Translations under genes and position numbers: made by a program | Assembly (NCBI GenBank): GCA_016870175.1 | Contig: VGCG01000002.1 | Location: 25,392-89,391, forward strand | Direction: 5' to 3' | Origin: Alphaproteobacteria bacterium | Lineage (GTDB): Bacteria; Pseudomonadota; Alphaproteobacteria; Pelagibacterales; Pelagibacteraceae | DNA length: 64,000 bases | In this document: one piece after another, positions 45,785 to 55,647 of the stretch | Layout: each line of letters starts with the position of its first letter | How positions within the stretch are numbered: the stretch's first letter is position 1 | Notes under the pieces: model-generated | Told to the model about the DNA's origin: nothing | Databases searched by the model: none | Seen by the model: only the letters and a program-made list of their open reading frames with translations

Positions 45785-47404
45785 ATGTCTAGAGAGTCTA
45801 TGGAGTATGATGTTGTAATTGTAGGTGGAGGTCCATCTGGTTTAACAACCGCTATTAAACTTAAACAACTTGATCCAAACTTAAATGTTTGTTTACTAGA
45901 AAAAGCCTCTGAGATAGGTGCACATATTTTAAGTGGAAATGTATTTGAAACGCGTGCATTGGATGAACTGCTTCCGAACTGGAGAGAACTAAATGCACCG
46001 ATTAAAACTAAGGTTAATAAAGAAAAATTTTTATTTTTAAGCAAGACAAAATCTTTAAGTTGGCCTACTTGGTTATTACCTGCTGTTCAAAAAAATCATA
46101 AAAATTATATTATTAGCTTAGCAAATTTATGTAGATGGTTGGCAGAATATGCTGAGAGCTTAGGGGTTGAAATATTTCCAGGTTTTGCTGCTTCAGAAGT
46201 TTTGTACGATGACAATGGATCAATTAAAGGGATTGCAACCCAGGATATGGGTATTGATAAAGACAGAAATAAAAAAAATAGTTATGAACCTGGTATTGAT
46301 TTAATTGGTAAAGTGACTGTTTTTGCGGAAGGTTGCAGGGGTCATTTGGGAAAACAGTTAATTAAAAAATTTAATCTTAATCAAGGAAAAGATCCCCAAC
46401 AATATGGAATCGGATTTAAAGAAATTTGGGAAGTAAGTGAAAAAAATCACCAGGAAGGTCTGGTAATGCATACAGCGGGCTGGCCGTTAGATAACAATAC
46501 ATATGGTGGAAGCTTTATTTATCACGCAGAAAACAAACAAGTATTCTTAGGTTATGTAATTGGTTTAGATTACAAGAACCCTCATTTATCTCCATTTGAT
46601 GAATTTCAAAGATTTAAAACTCATCCAGCGATAAAAAGAATTATTGAAGGTGGTAAAAGAATTTCTTATGGAGCAAGAGCTTTAATCGAGGGTGGAATTC
46701 AAAGTTTACCAAAAATGTATATGCCAGGAGCTTTGCTAATCGGCTGTGATGCAGGAACTTTAAATATGCCCAAGATTAAAGGATCACATACTGCTATGAA
46801 AAGCGGAATATTAGCGGCAGAAACAATTTTTGAAAAAATAAAACAAAATAAAGATTTGTCTATATATGAGGAAAAATTTAAAAATAGTTGGATTTATGAA
46901 GAACTTTATAGAGCCAGAAATGTTAAGCCAAGTTTTAGCTGGGGTTTAATTCTAGGAATAATTTTTACTGGAATAGATCAGATTTTATTTAGAGGAAAAC
47001 TACCTTTTACTTTAAGGCATAAGCATGCCGATCATGAAACACTTAAGCCTGCAAATCAAATGCCTAAAATTGACTACCCAAGACCTGATAATATAATTAC
47101 TTTTGATAAAACTAGCTCAGTATATTTAACAGGCACTAATCATACCGATAATCAACCGGTTCATTTGCAGCTAAAGGATCCTAATTTACCAATTAATTAT
47201 ACATTAGAAAAATTTGATGAACCCGCACAAAGATATTGTCCTGCAGGGGTTTATGAGGTTCAAAGGCAAAATGAACAAAATAAATTTATAATTAATTCTC
47301 AAAATTGTATTCACTGTAAAACTTGCGATATTAAAGAACCATCTCAAAATATTACATGGGTTACACCAGAGGGTGGTGGTGGTCCAAGGTATGGAAATAT
47401 GTAA
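45785..47404 (+). CDS. Electron transfer flavoprotein-ubiquinone oxidoreductase
   Basis: The 539-residue membrane-associated enzyme has a FAD motif VVIVGGGPSGLTTAIKL (about 10-26) and a C-terminal 4Fe-4S site with CPAGVYE and CIHCKTCDIK (about 480-520). It passes electrons from ETF to quinone. It completes the DMGDH-ETF electron chain encoded here. Confidence 0.95.
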   Translation: MSRESMEYDVVIVGGGPSGLTTAIKLKQLDPNLNVCLLEKASEIGAHILSGNVFETRALDELLPNWRELNAPIKTKVNKEKFLFLSKTKSLSWPTWLLPAVQKNHKNYIISLANLCRWLAEYAESLGVEIFPGFAASEVLYDDNGSIKGIATQDMGIDKDRNKKNSYEPGIDLIGKVTVFAEGCRGHLGKQLIKKFNLNQGKDPQQYGIGFKEIWEVSEKNHQEGLVMHTAGWPLDNNTYGGSFIYHAENKQVFLGYVIGLDYKNPHLSPFDEFQRFKTHPAIKRIIEGGKRISYGARALIEGGIQSLPKMYMPGALLIGCDAGTLNMPKIKGSHTAMKSGILAAETIFEKIKQNKDLSIYEEKFKNSWIYEELYRARNVKPSFSWGLILGIIFTGIDQILFRGKLPFTLRHKHADHETLKPANQMPKIDYPRPDNIITFDKTSSVYLTGTNHTDNQPVHLQLKDPNLPINYTLEKFDEPAQRYCPAGVYEVQRQNEQNKFIINSQNCIHCKTCDIKEPSQNITWVTPEGGGGPRYGNM

Positions 47405-47405
47405 T

Positions 47406-47780
47406 TTAAGACAAATCTATTGCTAATTTTTTCAAAATTGTAATTGGAAGAATTTTTAAAGTGTTCATATGAGTTCTTCTTAAATAAATTGGACACCCTT
47501 TACCCGCTTCGACAGCTTTTGCGTACCAACTGGCACATACACACCAACAATCTCCATCTTTTAAACCAGGAAAACCATATTCTGGATGAGGAGTTATTAG
47601 ATCGTTACCTGCTTCTTTGCACCATTCTAAAAATTCACTGGTAACTTTTGCACAAACTGTATGAACTCCATTATCATTTTCATCGGTATTACAACAACCA
47701 TCTCTATACCAACCCGTTAAAGGATCTAAAGAACACTCTTCTAAATTTTCACCTAGAACATTTTTTTGTTTTTTATCCAT
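47406..47780 (-). CDS. DUF2237-family protein
   Basis: The 124-residue protein is a DUF2237 member: NVLGENLEECSLDPLTGWYRDGCC (about 7-30) and GLKDGDCWCVCASWY (about 71-85) contain a conserved cysteine set. Function unknown. It follows hisI with no gap. Confidence 0.8.
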   Translation of the reverse strand: MDKKQKNVLGENLEECSLDPLTGWYRDGCCNTDENDNGVHTVCAKVTSEFLEWCKEAGNDLITPHPEYGFPGLKDGDCWCVCASWYAKAVEAGKGCPIYLRRTHMNTLKILPITILKKLAIDLS

Positions 47781-48248
47781 TTATATTTTTGTAGGGTTTG
47801 GTTGACCTTTGTAAACTTTTTTTGGATCAAATTTTTTTTCTTTCTCTAAAAATTTCATTTTTACTTTTCTTCCATTATCTATAGTTCCTAAGGGTATAGA
47901 TCTATAAAAACAAGATCTGTAACCAACATGGCAACTTGATCCTTCTCCAATATCAACAGTCAACCAAATCGAATCTTGATCATCATCAATTCTTATTTCT
48001 TTTACTTTTTGGATAAAACCACTAGTTTTACCTTTGTGCCAAATTGCCTTTCTAGATCTGCTAAAATAGTGCGCTTCCTTAGTTTCAATTGTTTTTTTCA
48101 ACGCTTCAACATTCATGTAACCATGCATTAAAATATCCCTAGTTTTTGAGCACATGGTAACTACTGGAATTAGACCATCATTATCAAATTTTGGTGAAAG
48201 AAAATTTCCCTCCTCAATTTCAACAACATTTTCTCTTTTCTTAAACAT
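47781..48248 (-). CDS. hisI: Phosphoribosyl-AMP cyclohydrolase
   Basis: The 155-residue enzyme of histidine synthesis has SRKAIWHKGKTSGF (about 65-78), a metal-binding aspartate region DDDQDSIWLTVD, and SCHVGYRSCFYR with the conserved cysteines (about 109-120). It is longer than the minimal enzyme by an N-terminal extension. No other his gene is adjacent. Confidence 0.88.
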   Translation of the reverse strand: MFKKRENVVEIEEGNFLSPKFDNDGLIPVVTMCSKTRDILMHGYMNVEALKKTIETKEAHYFSRSRKAIWHKGKTSGFIQKVKEIRIDDDQDSIWLTVDIGEGSSCHVGYRSCFYRSIPLGTIDNGRKVKMKFLEKEKKFDPKKVYKGQPNPTKI

Positions 48249-48323
48249 TTATGCCATTATGTAGCACATATATCGATAGATTAAATATTTTAAAAACGTC
48301 AATTTATAGGTATAAAACCCTTC

Positions 48324-48926
48324 ATGAAATTAGTTAAAAATACAAAAAATATAGAAACAAAACAGGTTTCCGATACTGAAGCAGAGGAGGCTTTTAGGAC
48401 AATTTTGAGTTGGATTGGTGAAGATCCTACAAGAGAAGGCCTATTAGAAACCCCAAAAAGAGTAATCAAAGCTTTTAAAGAATATTTTAAAGGGTACAGA
48501 GAGGATCCCTCAAAAGTTTTAGAAAAAACTTTTGGAGATGTTGAAGGATACGATGACATGGTTGTTCAAAAAAATATTTCCATACAAAGTCATTGTGAAC
48601 ATCATATGGCACCAATTATCGGCATAGCCCATGTGGCTTATATACCAAATAAAAGAGTTGTAGGATTAAGCAAATTAGCAAGAGTAGTTGAGATCTTTTC
48701 AAAAAGATTACAAACACAGGAAAGATTAACAATACAAATCGCTCAAGCATTAATGGATTCATTAGATGCAAAAGGGGTCGCAGTCACTATCGACTCAACG
48801 CATCAATGTATGACAATGAGGGGTATCAAAAAAGAACAAGCAACTACCGTTACAAACTATTATCTTGGACAATTTAAAGAAGATTTAAGCATTCAAAACA
48901 GATATCTAAAATTTATTAGTAAATAA
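48324..48926 (+). CDS. folE: GTP cyclohydrolase I
   Basis: The 200-residue enzyme starts folate/queuosine synthesis. Zinc ligands and active site are in SHCEHHMAPIIG (about 91-102) and in STHQCMTMRG (about 161-170). It is followed four bases later by acuI. Confidence 0.96.
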   Translation: MKLVKNTKNIETKQVSDTEAEEAFRTILSWIGEDPTREGLLETPKRVIKAFKEYFKGYREDPSKVLEKTFGDVEGYDDMVVQKNISIQSHCEHHMAPIIGIAHVAYIPNKRVVGLSKLARVVEIFSKRLQTQERLTIQIAQALMDSLDAKGVAVTIDSTHQCMTMRGIKKEQATTVTNYYLGQFKEDLSIQNRYLKFISK

Positions 48927-48930
48927 ATTA

Positions 48931-49932
48931 GTGTCATATCAATTTAAAGCAATAATTCTCAATAAAGAGGGTGAGAATTTTTTAAGAGAAATAAAATTTT
49001 TAGACAATTCATTTTTCAAACATGGCGATGTTACAGTTAAAGTAGATTATTCAGATCTAAATTTTAAAGATGGGATGATTTTAAAAAATGGTGGAAATTT
49101 AGTTAAAGAATTTCCACATATTCCAGGCATAGATTTTTCAGGAACTGTTATAGAAAGTAAAAATAATAATTTCAAAGTAGGTGATGAAGTTATTTTGACT
49201 GGTTTTAGAGTAGGTGAGATTTTTTACGGAGGGTATTCGCAAATAGCAAGAGTAAATGGAGAATTTTTAGTAAAAAAACCAATTAATTTAACAAGTAGAC
49301 AAGCAATGATCATGGGTACTGCGGGCCTAACATCATTGATGAGTGCTTTTGCTATCCAAGCGAGAGAAGCAATTTTATTAGGCGAAAAAGTAAATGATGT
49401 ATTGGTTACTGGAGCAACTGGCGGAGTTGGAAGTTTAGCCGTGATGGCTCTAAATAAATTAGGATATAATGTTACTGCAGTAAGCGGAAAATTTTCTCAG
49501 GCGAATTTTCTTAGATTATTAGGTGCTAAAAACATTATAAATAGAGCAGAATTTGAAAAAGATCCTAAAATAATTGATAAAGGATTATGGGATGGAGTCG
49601 TTGATACAGTTGGTGGAAAAATTTTAGCTAATGCAATTGCTCAAACAAAACCTAATGGAATTATTACTGTTTGTGGAAATGTGAATGATAATGAACTTAA
49701 AACTAGTGTTATTCCATTTATTTTAAGAGGGGTTAAACTCTGGGGTATAGATTCTTCGAATTGCAGCATAAAAAGAAGACAATTTATTTGGAATGAAGTA
49801 GCAAATTTAATTGATTTTAATTTGTTAGAAAATTATATTTTAACTGTAAGTTTAGAAGAGCTTTTAGAAATATATCCAAAAATATTAAAGGGGGAAATTT
49901 CTGGTAGAGTTTTAGTGGATTTAAACAAATAA
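48931..49932 (+). CDS. acuI: Acryloyl-CoA reductase (AcuI/YhdH-type medium-chain reductase)
   Basis: The 333-residue NADPH reductase has the MDR fold with VTGATGGVGSLAVMALNKLGY (about 169-189) for NADPH and HIPGIDFSGTV (about 65-75). AcuI detoxifies acryloyl-CoA formed from DMSP and acrylate, common in marine bacteria. The start is GTG. It overlaps the next lysR gene by one base. Confidence 0.85.
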   Translation: MSYQFKAIILNKEGENFLREIKFLDNSFFKHGDVTVKVDYSDLNFKDGMILKNGGNLVKEFPHIPGIDFSGTVIESKNNNFKVGDEVILTGFRVGEIFYGGYSQIARVNGEFLVKKPINLTSRQAMIMGTAGLTSLMSAFAIQAREAILLGEKVNDVLVTGATGGVGSLAVMALNKLGYNVTAVSGKFSQANFLRLLGAKNIINRAEFEKDPKIIDKGLWDGVVDTVGGKILANAIAQTKPNGIITVCGNVNDNELKTSVIPFILRGVKLWGIDSSNCSIKRRQFIWNEVANLIDFNLLENYILTVSLEELLEIYPKILKGEISGRVLVDLNK

Positions 49933-50825
49933 TGGATTGGGATAAATTAAAAATTTTTCATGCTGTAGCTGAGGCAGGTAGTTTTACTAATGCTACTATT
50001 AATCTAAATCTTAGTCAGTCAGCAATAAGCCGTCAAATTCAATCATTAGAACAAGATTTAAAAGTTCAATTATTTGAAAGACATGCGAGAGGTTTGACAC
50101 TTACTCAAAACGGTGAGTATGTTTTTAAAACTGCACATGAAGTTATTAGTAAATTAAAAGAAGTTGAAACCTCTTTAGGCGATCAAAAGCATAAACCTAC
50201 AGGAAAATTAACTATTACTACTGTGAGAAGTTTTGGTACTCATTGGCTAACACCAAGAATTGAGGAATTTATGGGATTGAATCCTGAGATTGAAATTGAA
50301 CTAATTTTTGATGATAAAGAATTAGATTTGAGCACACGTGAAGCGGACATCGGAATTTTTATGAGGAAACCTAAACAATTAAATTATATACAAAAAAAGT
50401 TAGTTGACATTAAGTATTTTATTTATGGTTCAATAAAATATTTAGAAAAACATGGAATGCCTAAAACAATACCTGATTTAAACAAGCATAGGTTTATTTC
50501 TTTTGGTAAAGGAGCACCCTCTCCAGTTTTTAATCCTGATTGGGCTTTAAAGCTTGGAATGCAAGATGGTAAAAAAAGAAAACCTATTATGAAAGTAAAT
50601 AGCGTAATGGGACTTTTGCTTGCAGTTGAGTCTGGAGTTGGTCTAGCGGCTTTGCCAGAATACTTAGTTGTTAACTCTAATAAAGTAGTTAAAGTTTTAC
50701 CAAAGTCAGAAGGTCCAATTACAGAAGCTCATTTCGTTTATCCCCAGTCATTAAAAAACATAGCGCGAGTTCAAGCTTTTAGAAATTTTTTGTTTAGTAA
50801 AATAGGCGATTGGAAAAATAGTTAG
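49932..50825 (+). CDS. LysR-family transcriptional regulator
   Basis: The 297-residue protein has the LysR helix-turn-helix (about 1-62; FHAVAEAGSFTNAT, NLSQSAISRQIQSLEQDL) and a periplasmic-binding-like effector domain. Overlapping acuI by one base, it may respond to an acrylate or DMSP-derived ligand. It resembles the GcvA-like branch; the effector is unknown. Confidence 0.9.
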   Translation: MDWDKLKIFHAVAEAGSFTNATINLNLSQSAISRQIQSLEQDLKVQLFERHARGLTLTQNGEYVFKTAHEVISKLKEVETSLGDQKHKPTGKLTITTVRSFGTHWLTPRIEEFMGLNPEIEIELIFDDKELDLSTREADIGIFMRKPKQLNYIQKKLVDIKYFIYGSIKYLEKHGMPKTIPDLNKHRFISFGKGAPSPVFNPDWALKLGMQDGKKRKPIMKVNSVMGLLLAVESGVGLAALPEYLVVNSNKVVKVLPKSEGPITEAHFVYPQSLKNIARVQAFRNFLFSKIGDWKNS

Positions 50826-50860
50826 CTCTAATTCCAATAATTATATTGACATTTATTTAT

Positions 50861-50879
50861 GCGAATGATAATCATTCGC
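50861..50879. promoter_or_regulatory. Fur-type iron operator upstream of fbpA
   Basis: GCGAATGATAATCATTCGC is a perfect 9-1-9 palindrome, sharing the GATAATCATT core of Fur boxes. TTGACA at 50846-50851 is the -35; the palindrome covers the expected -10 position, so a bound repressor would block transcription. It lies 29 bases before the fbpA start. Family logic: iron uptake operons are usually Fur-repressed. Confidence 0.8.
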
Positions 50880-50908
50880 AATTATTAATTATTATTAAAT
50901 AGCTAAAC

Positions 50909-51934
50909 ATGAAAAAAATCCTCATTATATCTTGTTTTTTATTCTTTTTTCCTAATTTTACTTTTGCGAACGAATTAAATATTTTTACATCTAGACATTA
51001 CGACTCAGATATTCAGCTCTATGAAAAATTTACATCTATTACCGGAATTAAAATTAATATCATTTCTGGGGAGGACGCAGCCCTTGAAAAGAGAATGATA
51101 GAAGAAGGAAAAGACACAAAAGCAGATCTATACATTACAGCGGACGCCGGAAGACTTGGTTTATTCGATAAAAAAGGCATGTTTCAAAATTCAATTTCTC
51201 CAATTATTAAAGCTAAAGTTCCTGAAAATTTTAGAAGTGATAATTGGACAGGAATTGCAAAAAGAGCAAGAATTATTTTTTATGCAAAAGATAGAGTATC
51301 ATCCGATGAAATTAAGAATTTGAGATATGAAGATTTATCAAAACCTAATTGGAAAAATAGAATAACCATTCGACAATCTAACAGTATTTATAATCAATCA
51401 CTAGTTGCCTCACTGATTAGCAATAATGGGATAGCAAAAACAGAAGAATGGGTTAATGGATTTGTAAAAAATTTTGCAAGAGATCCACAAGATAATGACC
51501 GAGGGCAAATTTTAGCTGTGGCTTCAGGCGAAGCTGACCTTGCAATCGCTAACACTTATTATTATGCTCTAATGTTGTCTGGTCAGAAAGGTAAAGATCA
51601 ACAAGAAGCAGCAAAAAAAGTAACGCCATTTTTTCCTAATCAAAATGATAGGGGAGCCCATATGAACATTAGTGGAGCAGGAGTATTAAAAACTTCAAAA
51701 AATCATGAAAATGCAATTAAGTTGCTAGAATTTTTATTAACAAAAGAGTCCCAAGAGCATATTGTAAACAATACATTTGAATATCCAATTGTAGAAAATA
51801 TAGAGCCTAACAAGTTAATTAAAAATACGAGTTTAGGAAATAATTTTATACAAGATTTAAAAACGCCAGTAAAAGAATACTCTATATTCCAAGAAGAAGC
51901 ATTGAAGTTAATGTTAAAAGCAGGATGGAAATAG
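50909..51934 (+). CDS. Periplasmic ferric iron-binding protein (FbpA/FutA type)
   Basis: The 341-residue protein has a signal peptide (about 1-21, ending TFA) and the mature start NELNIFTSRHY. Tyrosines Y217-Y219 in ANTYYYAL match the iron-coordinating Tyr pair of FutA/FbpA. It feeds the permease and ATPase downstream. Confidence 0.9.
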   Translation: MKKILIISCFLFFFPNFTFANELNIFTSRHYDSDIQLYEKFTSITGIKINIISGEDAALEKRMIEEGKDTKADLYITADAGRLGLFDKKGMFQNSISPIIKAKVPENFRSDNWTGIAKRARIIFYAKDRVSSDEIKNLRYEDLSKPNWKNRITIRQSNSIYNQSLVASLISNNGIAKTEEWVNGFVKNFARDPQDNDRGQILAVASGEADLAIANTYYYALMLSGQKGKDQQEAAKKVTPFFPNQNDRGAHMNISGAGVLKTSKNHENAIKLLEFLLTKESQEHIVNNTFEYPIVENIEPNKLIKNTSLGNNFIQDLKTPVKEYSIFQEEALKLMLKAGWK

Positions 51935-51938
51935 TTAT

Positions 51939-53558
51939 TTGATTAAAAAAATAAACATTTGGTATCTAAGTTCATTAATTATTTCAGTAGTTGTAGCGAT
52001 ACCTATTTTAGTGATTTTTAGTAGTTTTTTTGAAAATACTTCAGAGTACAGAATAATTTTGAGAGAAACATTTCTGGTGGATTATATTTTCAATTCTTTA
52101 ATACTTTTAATAGGTGTGATGTCCTTGACTTCTGTAATTGGAATTGTTTGTTCTTATTTAATTTCATTTTATGATTTCATAGGAGTTAATTTTTTTAAAT
52201 GGGCCCTAATTTTATCTTTTGCTATTCCTGCTTATATTTATTCGTATTCTCTATCAGCTTTTTTTGAAAATTATGGAACAGCTTATTCTATTTTAAAAGG
52301 TATATTTGGGGAGGCAAACTATAATCTTTATATCCCTAAACCTGATGGAATTTTAGGTGCGATAATTGCTTTATCATTTTCGATATTTGGATATGTTTAT
52401 GTTCTAACTGGATTATCCTTTCGCTATCAATCCCAAAATTTAATTGATCTTGGAAAAAATCTTGGTTTTTCTAAGAAAAAAACATTTTTTAAAATTATTT
52501 TGCCAGCTGCAAGACCATCAATTGTTGCTGGATTATCATTAGTTGCAATGGAGACTTTATCTGATTTTGGATCAGTTTCATTCTTTGGAGTTTCTACTTT
52601 AACAACAGGAATTTATAATGCATGGATTACATTTGATGATTTAACATTAGCTAATAGGTTATCTTTTTATTTACTAATTTTCATTTTTGGATTGCTTATT
52701 TTAGAAAATATTTCTAGAAAGAAAGCACAATATCATTCTCCTACAAAAGATAGCTTCGAAATTAAAAATAAAATAAAATTGTTTGGGTATAAATCAGCTT
52801 TTGCATTTATATTTTGTTTTTTTATTTTTTTTATAAGCTTCATGTTCCCACTCCTGCAAATGGGATATTGGACCTATTTGTTTCCAAAATATTTATTTGA
52901 ATTAAATTTAATCAATCTTATTAGCAATACATTAATATTAGTATTTTTTTCATGCTGTTTATTAATTACTTTTGGTATTTTATCAAATTATGGAAATCGA
53001 ATTACAAAAAGTAAATTTCTACAAAGTTTAACTACTTTTTCGATTTCAGGTTATGCAATTCCAGGAGTTATATTGGCCATAGCTTACATTAGCTTTATTT
53101 CTTTTTTAGATGAAAATTTACTACAATCAAAAAATTATAATATTAAATCACTATTTATAGGGACTATTTTTGGTTTAATAATAGTTTATTTTATTAGATT
53201 TTATTCTTTGGCCAACAATGGAATTAAATCAGGATATTTAAAAATTAATTACTCAATAGATGAAAGTGCATACCTACTAGGATACTCTAAAATTAAAACT
53301 TTTAATAAGATACATTTACCGTATTTAAAAAATTCAATTTTTTTAGTAATAATTCTTCTATTAATTGAAATTGTAAAAGAATTACCAATTACTTTAATTA
53401 TGAGACCATTTAATTTTGATACATTTGCAACTATCGCTTATGCATACGCGTCTCAAGATTTATTAGAGGCTGCAGCAGCTCCAGCTATTATACTGATATT
53501 AATTTCAAGTGTATTTATTTTAATAACTTCTAGATTTATTTTAAAAGATCAGACATGA
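51939..53558 (+). CDS. Ferric iron ABC transporter permease (FbpB type)
   Basis: The 539-residue protein has about 12 membrane helices in two similar halves, each with an ABC permease loop (SLGKNLGFSKKKTFFKIILPAARPSI-like near 177-200, and DESAYLLGYSKIKTFNKIHLPYLKNS near 441-466). The start is TTG five bases after the fbpA stop. It overlaps the ATPase gene by four bases. Confidence 0.88.
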   Translation: MIKKINIWYLSSLIISVVVAIPILVIFSSFFENTSEYRIILRETFLVDYIFNSLILLIGVMSLTSVIGIVCSYLISFYDFIGVNFFKWALILSFAIPAYIYSYSLSAFFENYGTAYSILKGIFGEANYNLYIPKPDGILGAIIALSFSIFGYVYVLTGLSFRYQSQNLIDLGKNLGFSKKKTFFKIILPAARPSIVAGLSLVAMETLSDFGSVSFFGVSTLTTGIYNAWITFDDLTLANRLSFYLLIFIFGLLILENISRKKAQYHSPTKDSFEIKNKIKLFGYKSAFAFIFCFFIFFISFMFPLLQMGYWTYLFPKYLFELNLINLISNTLILVFFSCCLLITFGILSNYGNRITKSKFLQSLTTFSISGYAIPGVILAIAYISFISFLDENLLQSKNYNIKSLFIGTIFGLIIVYFIRFYSLANNGIKSGYLKINYSIDESAYLLGYSKIKTFNKIHLPYLKNSIFLVIILLLIEIVKELPITLIMRPFNFDTFATIAYAYASQDLLEAAAAPAIILILISSVFILITSRFILKDQT

Positions 53559-54613
53559 AAAATTATTTCGAGATTAATAATGTTACTTTTGCAGCGAGTA
53601 ACAAAAATAAAGTTGAAAACGTATCTCTCAAGATTGAAAATGAAGGTGATGTGGTTTGTCTGCTGGGACCATCTGGAATTGGAAAAACAACAATTCTTAG
53701 AACTATCGCAGGCCTCGAAAAAATTAAATCAGGTAATATTATTCTAAATGGCAAAACAATTTCTTCAGGTACTATTCATATAGAACCTGAAAATAGAAAT
53801 ATTTCGCTATCTTTTCAGGATAACTCACTATTTCCTCATTATAATATAATCGACAATATTAAATTTGGTGCTGAAAGAAATAAAAGAAAAACAAAAAAAA
53901 TTCATCTTGATTACGTTGTTGAATTTTTACATTTAGAGAATATTAAGTTTAAATATCCTCACCAAATAAGCTCAGGTGAGGGCCAAAGAGCTTCTTTGGC
54001 GAGATCTTTATTATCTATGCCAAATTTATTATTATTGGATGAGCCATTATCCAACATTGATCAAAATTTTAAGGAGGAAATCCAGGTAAAATTAAAACAA
54101 ATTTTAAGAGAGTATAAAATTACAACCATTATAGTAACACATGACTCTTATGAAGCGTTTTATTTAGGTAACAAGTGTGGGATAATTTTAGACAGCCAAC
54201 TTAAACAATATGATGATCCATATAATCTTCATCATTTTCCTAACTCAATTGAGATTGTAAATTTTTTAAATAAAGGAACTTTAATTCCTGCAACCGTAAT
54301 TGATGAAAAATCATTAGAGAATAAAGATTTAGGATTAATTGAAGGGGATTTCATTAAACATTATCCAAAAGGATCTAAAGTTAAGTTATTATTACAACCA
54401 GAAGATTTAGAACATGATGATAAAAGTAATTTAAAACTCGATGTTGTTGATCGAAAATTTAGAGGAACTAATTTTATCTATACCCTAAAAACACAAAGTG
54501 ACTTACTCATCCAAGTATTCGTTCATTCCCATCACATCCATCAGCATGATATAAATGAAAAATTTGGAATTAAAAAACCTATTCATATTGATCATATTGT
54601 TTGTTTTGATTAA
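53555..54613 (+). CDS. Ferric iron ABC transporter ATPase (FbpC type)
   Basis: The 352-residue ATPase has Walker A GPSGIGKTT (about 38-46), Q-loop SFQDNSLFPHY, signature SSGEGQRASLARSLL (about 140-154, an SSGEGQ variant of LSGGQ), Walker B LLLLDEPLSNID and the H-loop VTHDSYEAF. The C-terminal region (about 240-352) is a TOBE-like domain. It completes the fbpABC set. Confidence 0.92.
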   Translation: MKNYFEINNVTFAASNKNKVENVSLKIENEGDVVCLLGPSGIGKTTILRTIAGLEKIKSGNIILNGKTISSGTIHIEPENRNISLSFQDNSLFPHYNIIDNIKFGAERNKRKTKKIHLDYVVEFLHLENIKFKYPHQISSGEGQRASLARSLLSMPNLLLLDEPLSNIDQNFKEEIQVKLKQILREYKITTIIVTHDSYEAFYLGNKCGIILDSQLKQYDDPYNLHHFPNSIEIVNFLNKGTLIPATVIDEKSLENKDLGLIEGDFIKHYPKGSKVKLLLQPEDLEHDDKSNLKLDVVDRKFRGTNFIYTLKTQSDLLIQVFVHSHHIHQHDINEKFGIKKPIHIDHIVCFD

Positions 54614-54623
54614 CTAAAATTTA

Positions 54624-55325
54624 ATGAGCAAAAAATTAATCTTATTTTTTAAAGGTGTTGTTGATATTATTCCTTTATCAATACCAGTAATTCCTTTTGG
54701 CATTATTTTGGGCACTATTGGTGTTGAATTAGGTTTTGGTCCATTAGAAACATTTGCAACCTCATTTGTTATTTTTGGTGGGGCCTCCCAATTAGTTTTT
54801 GTTCAACTTTTCTCGGGAGGAGCATCTTTATTAATTACAATAACCTCTACTTTTGTGGTTAATTCTAGGCATTTACTATATGGAGCAAGTTTTAGTGAGC
54901 ACTTGAAAAATTTATCAATTAGATGGAAAATTTTATTGTCTTATTTGATAACTGACCAATCTTATGCAGTTTCAAATATTTATTTTGAAAAAAATAAAAA
55001 TGATAAACTTAAATATTATTATTTATTAGGTTCTGGATTTTTTTTATGGTTTATTTGGCAAATAGCTACATTAATTGGTATATTTTTAGGCTCTATTGTC
55101 CCAGACAAATTAGGATTAGTTTTTGCAATGCCTTTAACTTTTATTGCCTTATTAGTTAATTATTTAAGAAAAATTAATCATTTAATTATAATTTTAATTT
55201 CAGGCTGTCTTTCAATCCTACTGTTTAATGCACCGTTAAAATCTTACATTATTTTATCTTCTTTGATCTCACTATCATTAGCTTTTTTAATAATTTTAAA
55301 AAAAAAAAAGGAAGTTGAAAAATGA
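54624..55325 (+). CDS. azlC: AzlC-family branched-chain amino acid exporter subunit
   Basis: The 233-residue membrane protein has the AzlC signature GFGPLETFATSFVIFGGASQLVFVQL (about 35-60) and NSRHLLYGASFSEHL (about 81-95), with about five to seven helices. It exports branched-chain amino acids with AzlD. It follows fbpC by ten bases and may share its transcript. Confidence 0.88.
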   Translation: MSKKLILFFKGVVDIIPLSIPVIPFGIILGTIGVELGFGPLETFATSFVIFGGASQLVFVQLFSGGASLLITITSTFVVNSRHLLYGASFSEHLKNLSIRWKILLSYLITDQSYAVSNIYFEKNKNDKLKYYYLLGSGFFLWFIWQIATLIGIFLGSIVPDKLGLVFAMPLTFIALLVNYLRKINHLIIILISGCLSILLFNAPLKSYIILSSLISLSLAFLIILKKKKEVEK

Positions 55326-55630
55326 TTTGGTTTGGAATAGTTATTTCTGGAATTTTAAATTTTTTTTTAAAATTTTTACCTTTATCTTTTTTTGATGTGA
55401 GTAAAATCAACCCAAAGATAAAACAATTATTGACTTTTGTCCCATCTGCAGTTTTTCCAGCAATTATATTTCCTGGAATTTTTCTTGATAATGATGGAAA
55501 TTTCGATTTAGAAAACAATCCAAGGATACTGTCTTCAATAATTGCTTTAATTGTAGCAATTTTAAGCAAAAATATTCTAAGCACTATTTTTGCAGGGTTA
55601 GCAGTATATTGGTTGATAATTTTTGTTTAA
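55322..55630 (+). CDS. azlD: AzlD-family branched-chain amino acid exporter subunit
   Basis: The 102-residue membrane protein has about three helices and the AzlD pattern with RxxxF-like residues replaced by KINPKIKQLLTFVPSAVFPAII (about 27-48). It overlaps azlC by four bases, the usual arrangement. Confidence 0.82.
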   Translation: MIWFGIVISGILNFFLKFLPLSFFDVSKINPKIKQLLTFVPSAVFPAIIFPGIFLDNDGNFDLENNPRILSSIIALIVAILSKNILSTIFAGLAVYWLIIFV

Positions 55631-55647
55631 TTTTTTTAATACTTATA

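Noticed and set aside
55609..55647. Upstream ATG of the EamA transporter
   Set aside because: It overlaps azlD; the 14th codon is an ATG just after the azlD stop and gives a normal N-terminus.
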